The position numbers and the translations under genes were made by a program. 64,000 nt of DNA, taken from Verrucomicrobiaceae bacterium. GTDB taxonomy: Bacteria; Verrucomicrobiota; Verrucomicrobiia; Verrucomicrobiales; Verrucomicrobiaceae. Below the pieces are notes generated by a model. The model searched no databases. It was not told the DNA's origin and saw nothing but the letters and a program-made list of their open reading frames with translations. The stretch covers positions 80,410 to 144,409 of the forward strand of contig JAIXYN010000060.1 of the NCBI GenBank assembly GCA_027490195.1. The letters run 5' to 3'. Positions 8,346-15,156 of the stretch are shown in pieces. Within the stretch, counting starts at the first letter, position 1; each line of letters begins with the position of its first letter.

Positions 8346-9601
8346 CAGGACAGCGCCTCCTTGATTGGGATCATTTCGTCATGGGCGATGGGTAGCGGCT
8401 GTCCGGCGTTGTTGAACTCCGTTTTCAGCGGGTCGATGCCCAGCGCTCGATACCAAGTGTGAAACATCGAGCCGATGTCATAGGGCTGCGATTTCACGGC
8501 GGTGCCCTTGTCATTCGTCTCGCCAATGAGCGTGCCATGCCGCACGCCATGACCTGCCATGGCGATGCTCCAGGCTTCCGGCCAGTGATCGCGGCCCACA
8601 TGGCCGTTGATGCGCGGGGTGCGGCCAAATTCACTCAGGCATATCACGAGCGTGGTTTTGAGCAGGCCGCTGGCTTCGAGGTCTTCGAGCATCGCGCTGA
8701 AGGCTTGGTCAAACTTGGGCACCATCGTCGCATGCGCGTTGAAATTGTCGCCATGAGTGTCCCAGCCGTAGCTCGTCACTTTGACAAAGCGCACGCCTGC
8801 TTCGAGCATCTGCCGCGCCACGAGCATGTGCTGGCCCAAGTCATGCCGCCCATAGCGCTCGCGGTCACGCTCAGGTAGCCTGGAGGTGTCAAAGATGTCA
8901 GCACGGGCCATGAGCTTTTCAGCCATGTCGAACACCGATGCGTTCGCTTCGACCACGCGCTTCTCGCGTTTTGCGGCAAATCGTTGATCCAGCATCCTGC
9001 GCAGTTCATTGCGCGCGGCGTCCTGCTCCACACTGATGTCAGGGTGGCGCAGGAGATTCTCCGGCGGCTTTCCATCGCCAAAGGCCAGCGATCCATACTT
9101 GGGCCCGAGGAAGCCAGCGTCTTCCGCACGAAATCCGCCACTGCCGGGTTTGATCCAAACATAAGGCGGCAGTCCACTTGATCCCGGCCCCAGCAGCTTG
9201 GCCACACCCGCACCAAAATGTGGGTAAGGCACGCCACGGTTTGTGGGGTCGCCGCGCTGGATGCGATCCACTCCGGACGAGTGCGCATTGTCCTTGGTGC
9301 ACATGCTTCGCACCACGCAGAGCTTGTGCATCTGCTTCGCGAGCTTCGGCATCAGTTCGGAAAAATGCACGCCTGGAATGGAGGTCTTGATGCTGCGGAA
9401 GGGGCCGCCGAACTCAGTGTTCGGTTTGGGGTCCCACGATTCAAGCTGCGAGAGGCCGCCATCGAGCCACACAAACAGCACCTGTTTGTCCTTCTGCTTC
9501 AGGGCCTCGGCCAGCACAGGGGAGGCGAGTAGGCTCAAACCGCCGCCGAGAAAGGCGCGGCGGGAGAGGTGGTGTTCGCCTGGGGTGCAGAGTGGATTCA
9601 T
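8345..9601 (-). CDS. DUF1501 protein, Tat-exported alkaline-phosphatase/sulfatase-fold
   Basis: A 418-residue member of DUF1501, a family distantly related to the alkaline phosphatase/sulfatase superfamily. The N-terminus carries a twin-arginine signal (SRRAFLGGG with a following hydrophobic stretch ending near SPVLAEA), so export of a folded protein is expected. Characteristic parts are FVWLDGGLSQLESWDPKP, DNAHSSGVDRIQRG and the C-terminal LSEFGRTPRINGHVGRDHW. Its stop is one base into the WD40 start and its start lies one base after the stop of the DUF1549/1553 gene. The family's biochemical function is not established. Confidence 0.9.
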   Translation of the reverse strand: MNPLCTPGEHHLSRRAFLGGGLSLLASPVLAEALKQKDKQVLFVWLDGGLSQLESWDPKPNTEFGGPFRSIKTSIPGVHFSELMPKLAKQMHKLCVVRSMCTKDNAHSSGVDRIQRGDPTNRGVPYPHFGAGVAKLLGPGSSGLPPYVWIKPGSGGFRAEDAGFLGPKYGSLAFGDGKPPENLLRHPDISVEQDAARNELRRMLDQRFAAKREKRVVEANASVFDMAEKLMARADIFDTSRLPERDRERYGRHDLGQHMLVARQMLEAGVRFVKVTSYGWDTHGDNFNAHATMVPKFDQAFSAMLEDLEASGLLKTTLVICLSEFGRTPRINGHVGRDHWPEAWSIAMAGHGVRHGTLIGETNDKGTAVKSQPYDIGSMFHTWYRALGIDPLKTEFNNAGQPLPIAHDEMIPIKEALS

Positions 9602-9602
9602 G

Positions 9603-11192
9603 TCAGTGATTCACAAAGAACTCGGTGGAACTCAGCAGGGCCCAGGCGAAATCGCCAAGAGCCTGGGCTTTGTCAGATGCATGGGTGGTAAGCCATAACT
9701 TGAGCTGGTCTTTCTCCTCGGTGCTCGGCAGTCGAGTCAGGGTGCTGAGATAAAGATCTTCGGCTGGGTCGGCTTGTGTGGCGAGACGTTCAATCAGATT
9801 GCCTGGGCGTGGCATGAGCATCCAGTGGACGTGATCGCTGTTGCGGAGAAACAAGGCGCTGCGCAGTGAGGGATTCGCGTTGAGTTCGGGCTCCTTGGCG
9901 GGATTGGCGAGCGCAGCTGCGAAGGCTTTTTGGAAGTCGGCGAGGCTGTATTTGACGGCATCGACCTTCACATCCGGTTTCGTGTTCTTTTCGAGGCGCT
10001 CACGTTCGCCAGTGACAATGAGAAAAGCACGAAGCTGCTGCTCGGCGGTGAGATGGCGCTGATGGGTGTCGGCAGAGGTGCTGCTGCGCTGGTAGGTCTG
10101 CGTGTGGGCGATTTCACGAATCAACCAGCGTAGGTCGAAGTGCCGTGCGGTGAGTTCCTTGGCGAGGAGTTCAAGCAGGGCGGGATTTGCTGGTGGGTTG
10201 TCGGTGTGGTGCAGATCCAGCGGCTCGACGATCCCTTTGCCGATGAACAAGAACCACACGCGGTTCGCGATGTTTTTGGCAAATAAGGGGTTTTCCGGCA
10301 CGGGCAGCCGTTGGGCGATCTCATGCAACGGACTGAATTTCGGCTGGCCTACTTCCTTGGTTTTACGGTCGGGTTTGACCAGCCACGCCTCATCGGCGGT
10401 CGAAACAGGAATCATGACCTCTTCACCGAAAGGCACGCGGGGCGCTGTTTGTGCCTTCTTGCTGGTGAGCACCGACGCGAACTCGTACTTCGCTGTGATC
10501 GCGCCTTCGCTGACCCACGGTGTCTTGTGCTTTTCATCAGCTGTTTGCAGCTTGAGATTTTGATACACGGCAAAGAGGCCGTTGAAGTCGATCTGTTTGT
10601 AGTCATCCACGCTCAAATGGCGGTGGCACTGGCAGCATTGCAGATCAACGCCCATGAACATCCTCCCGACATCGCGGGTGAGACCGGGGTAGTCCGTGTC
10701 CTGCTGTCCTACTTTCTCCAGCCGCCGGGTGATGAAGTAGCCGGCGCCACGCTGCTTCTCATTGAGAAAATCCGGCGCCAGCATCTCGCGCACCATCGCA
10801 TCCCATGGCTGGTTGGATTGAAATGCATTCACGAGCCACGCCTTCCAGGCCTCATTGTCACCACGGCGCTCCATGAGCATCACGTTGAAGGCCTCCGCCA
10901 TGCGTTCCGCAAATCTCGGCGCTGCGATGAGCTTGTCGATCAGCCTTGACCGCTTGTCCGCCGCTTTGTCAGCGAAGAAAGCACGGGCTTCATCGGCTGT
11001 CGGAACGCCGCCATCAAAATCAAGCCACACGCGGCGCAGAAATTCGGCATCATCCGCAGGAGTCATCTTTTGACCCTGGGCCTTGGCAAGCGTCAGAGCG
11101 TCTATCTCATGAACCAATGACGATTCAGCGGCAGCCGATGAGGCTGTAAGCAAAACCATGCAAGCTGCGCATGAAACCCAGGTCCGATGCAT
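9603..11192 (-). CDS. DUF1549/DUF1553 (PSCyt2-PSD1) exported protein
   Basis: A 529-residue exported protein with a signal peptide ending near SSAAAES. The DUF1549 part starts at DDAEFLRRVWLDFDGGVPT, and contains CCQCHRHLSVDDYKQ, a CxxCH that in this family may or may not carry haem. The DUF1553 part includes NRVWFLFIGKGIVEPLD, RWLIREIAHTQTYQRSS and the typical C-terminal ALLSSTEFFVNH. It is the first gene of the three-gene minus-strand operon. It lacks the separate N-terminal PSCyt1 cytochrome domain often fused in planctomycetal relatives. Function unknown; polysaccharide degradation roles have been suggested for such clusters. Confidence 0.9.
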   Translation of the reverse strand: MHRTWVSCAACMVLLTASSAAAESSLVHEIDALTLAKAQGQKMTPADDAEFLRRVWLDFDGGVPTADEARAFFADKAADKRSRLIDKLIAAPRFAERMAEAFNVMLMERRGDNEAWKAWLVNAFQSNQPWDAMVREMLAPDFLNEKQRGAGYFITRRLEKVGQQDTDYPGLTRDVGRMFMGVDLQCCQCHRHLSVDDYKQIDFNGLFAVYQNLKLQTADEKHKTPWVSEGAITAKYEFASVLTSKKAQTAPRVPFGEEVMIPVSTADEAWLVKPDRKTKEVGQPKFSPLHEIAQRLPVPENPLFAKNIANRVWFLFIGKGIVEPLDLHHTDNPPANPALLELLAKELTARHFDLRWLIREIAHTQTYQRSSTSADTHQRHLTAEQQLRAFLIVTGERERLEKNTKPDVKVDAVKYSLADFQKAFAAALANPAKEPELNANPSLRSALFLRNSDHVHWMLMPRPGNLIERLATQADPAEDLYLSTLTRLPSTEEKDQLKLWLTTHASDKAQALGDFAWALLSSTEFFVNH

Positions 11193-11257
11193 GGAATCAA
11201 GTACGACGGAGAGTCACCCTTGTTTCATCGCAAGGCAATTGCATGAGAGAGGGAGAC

Positions 11258-12412
11258 TCAAGGCGGTTCCTTCGATTCGGCTGCAATCCACCCGGTGACG
11301 AGTTTCAACACCTCGGCGCGCTGGCGGAAAAAGAGAAAGTGATCTTCACCTTCGAAGCGACGGGAGGTGACGTCCAGCCCGCCTGCCTTCAGCTTTTCTG
11401 CATAGCCGGAGACATACTCCCACGGCACGCGGTCATCGCTGCCGCCTGACAGGATGAGGACGCGACGAGGCTGCAAACGTGCGGCGAGTTCCGCTGGCCG
11501 CAAGCGGCTGTGAAACACGGACGAGAGAAAGATCAGGGAGCGGAACTTCGGCCCGTCGGTTGATTCGGCCAGACAGAGTCCTTTGCCGCCATTGGAGAGG
11601 CCCATGAGGTGAATTTGGTCGGGATCAATTGCTGCGTGCTTACCAGCGTCCGCAATGGCGCGCGTGATGGCTTCATAGCCACCTTGTCTTTCCCAGTTGC
11701 CCATGCCGAAGCTGGGCGCGATGACGGTGATGCCGAGTTCATCGGCGATCTTTGACAGCAGCCAGGTGTAGGTTTTGAAATTTCCGCCGCTGCCATGCAC
11801 AAAGACCAGCGCGGGTGTTGGCTTGGTGCGGTCCACGCCTGCCGGGATGTAGTGGAAGTAATGCCCGTCGCGGAACTCCTTGAAGCATAGCTCGCGATAG
11901 ATGGACGGCAGCGCCGAGCCGACGGCGTTGAAGTCTGCGTCAGCACCCATCTCGGCATACATGGAGTCGGTCATCGCTGCCAGATCCCTGCGCTGCTGCA
12001 GGGTGAAGAACGGATCGAAAGCCACCGCCACGGCATAGCCGAGATGGATCTGATCGGTTTCTGGCAGCAGGGAGCCCACAGAATAGCGGTCATAGTGCCA
12101 GCCACCATCCGAGAAGCGCGAGTGAATCCGTGCCGTCTCAGGCGTGTGCGCATCGGGTGTCTGCCAAAGCGTGGCCGCTGCTCCAACACATGCCACCAGC
12201 GGTAAAAACTTTCCCAGCCGCATCTGCAATACAGAACCACGTTCGTCACCGATCCAGAAGAGCAGGGGGCTGATTGCCAGCAGAGCGATGGCAGCGCTGA
12301 CCAGCATGCCCTGCCATGTGACCATGCAACAGAGGCCGAACACTGCCAAGGGCACCAAGGCAAGCACCAGCAGGAGCGCGAAGGCTTTCAGGAGTACAAA
12401 CGGTGAGGACAT
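11258..12412 (-). CDS. membrane-anchored alpha/beta hydrolase
   Basis: About 384 residues. The N-terminal 80 residues form three hydrophobic segments, then a linker, then an alpha/beta-hydrolase domain. The oxyanion strand is VFVHGSGGNFKTY, the nucleophile elbow is GLSNGGKG, the acid is in SGGSDDRVPWEY and the catalytic His is in GEDHFLFF. So serine, aspartate and histidine are all in place. The ATG at 12412 is preferred over a TTG at 12424. It could be an esterase or peptidase of the S9 type; the substrate is not predictable. It runs in the same direction as the DUF1549 operon but 65 bases upstream of it. Confidence 0.85.
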   Translation of the reverse strand: MSSPFVLLKAFALLLVLALVPLAVFGLCCMVTWQGMLVSAAIALLAISPLLFWIGDERGSVLQMRLGKFLPLVACVGAAATLWQTPDAHTPETARIHSRFSDGGWHYDRYSVGSLLPETDQIHLGYAVAVAFDPFFTLQQRRDLAAMTDSMYAEMGADADFNAVGSALPSIYRELCFKEFRDGHYFHYIPAGVDRTKPTPALVFVHGSGGNFKTYTWLLSKIADELGITVIAPSFGMGNWERQGGYEAITRAIADAGKHAAIDPDQIHLMGLSNGGKGLCLAESTDGPKFRSLIFLSSVFHSRLRPAELAARLQPRRVLILSGGSDDRVPWEYVSGYAEKLKAGGLDVTSRRFEGEDHFLFFRQRAEVLKLVTGWIAAESKEPP

Positions 12413-12644
12413 TTGGTGATGCAATCTCGCTGGCTGGAGAAAACAACGACTTCTTTTGCCGCTGTTTGAAGCTGAATTTCGAAGGCCATGACATCAAAGA
12501 TTTTGCCCGACAATCTTTGGGTGGCTCTTTGTCTGGCGCTGCAATCTCTGGATTCCAGACTTTCCGCCTGCACAATGAGGGGTATAATTCTATACTCTGA
12601 CTGCGCCTCAATGACCCTATGCAGAATCCGCTACAATCCATCTC
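12413..12644. promoter_or_regulatory. divergent intergenic region with a candidate TATAAT box at 12583-12588
   Basis: This 232-base region separates the hydrolase (leftward) from the second kinase (rightward). It holds a consensus TATAAT at 12583-12588, 57 bases before the kinase start; the -35 position (12560-12565, CTTTCC) is poor, so an activator may be needed. No other gene is evident in it. Confidence 0.35.
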
Positions 12645-13751
12645 ATGAGAGACGGCGCTCAGAGCAGCACGGGATGCCGACCCTTGCCTAAAGGGGGTAT
12701 CAAATGGGCAGGCGACCTCACCGTCAAAATGCGGGCTCGTCCTATCTGGTTCTCGCTATTAGCGCCCATGCTGCTGATGGTGGTTCTTGGGTGGCTGGAT
12801 CGTATCACCAGTTGGGAAGTGAGTTGGTTCATCTTTTACGCTTTCCCCATCATTCTGGCCGTCTGGTGGGCAGGTTTCAGCGGGGGAATGACAGTTGCCA
12901 TCACAGCCGGTTTGGTTTGGTGGGTGGCAAACCAACACTCCCACCCCTACGCGACGCAGATGGGCTATACCTGGGCCATGATCAACCGTGAGTTCTATTT
13001 CTGTGTGGTGGTGTTTGCCGTGAATGCTGTGCGCAATAGGCAGGACGCTGACGCGGCCCACATCCGGATGCTGGAGGAGCGCCGCCAGCTCGAGCTGGAC
13101 ATTATCAGAGTCAGCGAGCATGAGCAGCAGCGCATCGGCCAGGATCTGCACGACGGTCTCTGCCAGCAGCTGGCAGCCATCGGCTGCGCCGTGCATGCGC
13201 TGGCGGAAGAGCTGCATTCGCAGCAACTGCCTTCTGCGCAGGATGCCGCCCTAGTGGAGGAGTCCTTGCAGCAAGCGGTGGAGGACGCGCGAGATCTCGC
13301 CCGTGGCATTTTCCCTGTGCATGTGGATGACACCGGTTTCTCCGTCGCCTTGAATGAGCTGGCGAGCAAAACCAGCAGGCTGACCGGCGTCTCCATCGTC
13401 ATCCAGGAACGCGGCGAGATCCAGATCGACAAACCCAAGGTGGCCATGCACCTCTATCGCATCGCCCAGGAAGCAGTGGCCAACGCGGTGAGGCATGGCC
13501 GGGCTCGTGAAGTTGTCATCAAATTAAACCGCCAAGGTGATGTACTTGAACTGCGTCTGGAAGACAACGGCGTGGGCATCGCTACTGACAATTCGCTCCT
13601 AGGCGTTGGCATGGGCCTGCGCACCATGCGCTACCGCGCGCAAAGCGTGGGGGCCACTTTTGAGATCACACCGCGCAGCGGCGGTGGCACCTGCGTGTGC
13701 TGCCGGCTTGTGCTTCCTGCTCCTGCTGTTGGTGATCAGGCCAAGGGCTGA
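12645..13751 (+). CDS. membrane sensor histidine kinase, paralogue of the 3423-4541 kinase, orphan
   Basis: A 368-residue kinase with the same build as the one at 3423: membrane helices at about residues 32-125 (GWLDRITSWEVSWFIFYAF resembles GWLDYITGFEVTMFIFYGI), the acceptor motif QDLHDGLCQQL with His169, N box NAVRHGR, and GMGLRTMRYRA. With the start at 12645 both paralogues put the acceptor at residue 169, which supports this start. No response regulator lies next to it, so it may signal to the regulator at 4528-5205 or another NarL-type protein. It is followed by a frameshifted antitoxin gene and by a decayed copy of its own 3' end near 14400. Confidence 0.88.
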   Translation: MRDGAQSSTGCRPLPKGGIKWAGDLTVKMRARPIWFSLLAPMLLMVVLGWLDRITSWEVSWFIFYAFPIILAVWWAGFSGGMTVAITAGLVWWVANQHSHPYATQMGYTWAMINREFYFCVVVFAVNAVRNRQDADAAHIRMLEERRQLELDIIRVSEHEQQRIGQDLHDGLCQQLAAIGCAVHALAEELHSQQLPSAQDAALVEESLQQAVEDARDLARGIFPVHVDDTGFSVALNELASKTSRLTGVSIVIQERGEIQIDKPKVAMHLYRIAQEAVANAVRHGRAREVVIKLNRQGDVLELRLEDNGVGIATDNSLLGVGMGLRTMRYRAQSVGATFEITPRSGGGTCVCCRLVLPAPAVGDQAKG

Positions 13752-13780
13752 GAAAAGACGCGCGGCGAAGACATGCTGGC

Positions 13781-14049
13781 ATGGAATCTGACGCACAATC
13801 AGGCATCGATTTGCAGGCGAACGTATGCGGTGGCGTGGCTCGCATCATCGGTGCGCGTATTTCGGTCTGGCTGCTGGAGTCCCTGCGACGTCAGGGAAAG
13901 ACAGAGTTGGGGCTGCTCCTGGCTTATCCCACATTGAACGCGGAAGGCCTCGCCAATGCCTGGAATGACGCACCCTCTCACCGCGAGAAATAGACAGGCA
14001 GATCGCCTGCGTCGTTTCCAGCCAATGCAATCATCGAAATCATCAATGA
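13781..14049 (+). pseudogene. DUF433-family antitoxin gene, frameshifted
   Basis: The frame from ATG 13781 reads NVCGGVARIIGARISVWLLE, then a Gln-Gly turn, then AYPTLNAEGLANAWND and SHRE before a TAG at 13991. This matches the DUF433 pattern (CGGxxRIxGTRIPVWLL ... YPTLxxEDLxNAWAY). One base appears to be missing at 13988-13989: shifting there gives IDRQIA, as expected for the family's helical end, and runs to a TGA at 14047-14049. DUF433 proteins usually pair with a DUF5615 PIN-like toxin, but none is present. I read it as a decayed solitary antitoxin; a short functional 70-residue product cannot be excluded. Confidence 0.6.
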
Positions 14050-14109
14050 GGCTTCAGTGAGGCCCATGGCGGATGGGTAAGGCGTGATCTACCACCGCAT
14101 ACGCCTCCC

Positions 14110-14310
14110 ATGAAAACCAAGCTGCTTCTTCTCCCCGTTCTCTTCGCCTGCCTCAGCCTCTCCAGTTGCGTCTCGCTCGCCCTTCAGGCCCGCAAAGAAC
14201 TCGGCGGCCACAAACCCAGCGTCATCGAGCGCGTCGGCTGTGGTGCCATCGACGCCGTCACCCTGCCCGCGCAACTCCCCGTCTTGATTCAGATGCAATC
14301 ATCCGATTGA
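14110..14310 (+). CDS. small YceK-like lipoprotein
   Basis: A 66-residue protein starting MKTKLLLLPVLFACLSLSSC: a short lipoprotein signal with lipobox LSSC, so a mature lipid-anchored peptide of about 46 residues. The C-terminal part IDAVTLPAQLPV resembles the YceK/YidQ family of small outer-membrane-associated lipoproteins. The function of those proteins is unknown. It stands alone between remnants, with the same direction as the kinase upstream. Confidence 0.65.
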   Translation: MKTKLLLLPVLFACLSLSSCVSLALQARKELGGHKPSVIERVGCGAIDAVTLPAQLPVLIQMQSSD

Positions 14311-14399
14311 GGTAATGGCTCTTGGAATGCTTCCGAGCAAGATGCCTGACCTCCCGGGGGCGGGGTGATCAAGGAGCGGTGTTTTTTCCATTGCCTAAT

Positions 14400-14480
14400 T
14401 CGGGTTCAAACACGCCGCACAGAGGCGGTGGTACCTGTGTGTGCTTCCTGCTAAGGCTGTCGGTGATCAGGCTGCAGAGC
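14400..14480 (+). repeat. degenerate copy of the 3' end of the kinase gene at 12645-13751
   Basis: The stretch around 14411-14473 (ACGCCGCACAGAGGCGGTGG onward, through GGTGATCAGGC) is recognisably related to 13667-13740 at the end of the kinase gene; it would encode TPHRGGGTCVC and, after a frame change, LPAKAVGDQA, against TPRSGGGTCVC and LPAPAVGDQA in the kinase. About ten bases are missing inside. It looks like the residue of a tandem duplication that was later mostly deleted. The rest of 14311-14551 shows no gene. Confidence 0.55.
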
Positions 14481-14551
14481 CAGAGGATTCATAGCGTGCA
14501 GGCTTTTGAATAACGGAGCAGCGAAGCCAGGCTTCGCACCCACGAGGCAAC

Positions 14552-15139
14552 CTACCTCTTCGCAATCGATTCAATGATCGTATCCCAGACTTTAACGGCT
14601 TGTTCCTTTGAGAAGTCCGTCGGCGGACTGTAGGAAAGGAAAAGGCAGTTGGTCTCGATGTTGGTGGCGATGTAAGCCGAGTAAATCAGGCGCTGCGAGC
14701 CGTCCTCCAGCTTGTAGCTCACGATGGAAGCAATGATGGCGAAGCCGCCAGCATCACGCTTCTTCTGAGCCATGAGCTCATGCCCTGCGGCGGCCAGTTC
14801 GGCTTTGAGATCGTCTTCGTGAGAGAACTTTTTCTGTTCCGCGAGGTAGCCTATATCCCGCGAGATCTTGCCCCAGACGTAGCCTGTCTGGGGGAGATCG
14901 CCGCGTTCCGCAACCGTTTTGATCTCGCTGGGCAGCATCCAGTAAGTGTAGCTATCCCTTACCTTAAGTCCTTCGGCGTGGACATACGCTTTCGGTAAGT
15001 CCAGCTTGAGCGGTAGGGTTTGCAACTGACCAGCAAAAAACTCGTCGATGCTGACCGTCTTCATGGGCACATCTGCGGCGCGCAGCGAAACGGTGGCCAG
15101 CATTGCGAGAACGGTGGCTGCTTTGCAGAATGCGGTCAT
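14552..15139 (-). CDS. exported protein of unknown function
   Basis: From the ATG at 15139 this is 195 residues beginning MTAFCKAATVLAMLATVSLRA, a typical Sec signal peptide cleaved after RAAD. The mature part is mixed alpha/beta with VWGKISRDIGYLAEQKKF and AIIASIVSYKLEDGSQRLIYS. I do not recognise a family. It begins 17 bases after the PurL stop on the same strand and may be transcribed with it, although a purine enzyme gives no clue to its role. A start at 15187 is possible but would lack a proper signal peptide. Confidence 0.7.
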   Translation of the reverse strand: MTAFCKAATVLAMLATVSLRAADVPMKTVSIDEFFAGQLQTLPLKLDLPKAYVHAEGLKVRDSYTYWMLPSEIKTVAERGDLPQTGYVWGKISRDIGYLAEQKKFSHEDDLKAELAAAGHELMAQKKRDAGGFAIIASIVSYKLEDGSQRLIYSAYIATNIETNCLFLSYSPPTDFSKEQAVKVWDTIIESIAKR

Positions 15140-15156
15140 AAACAAACCAGAGTGGA

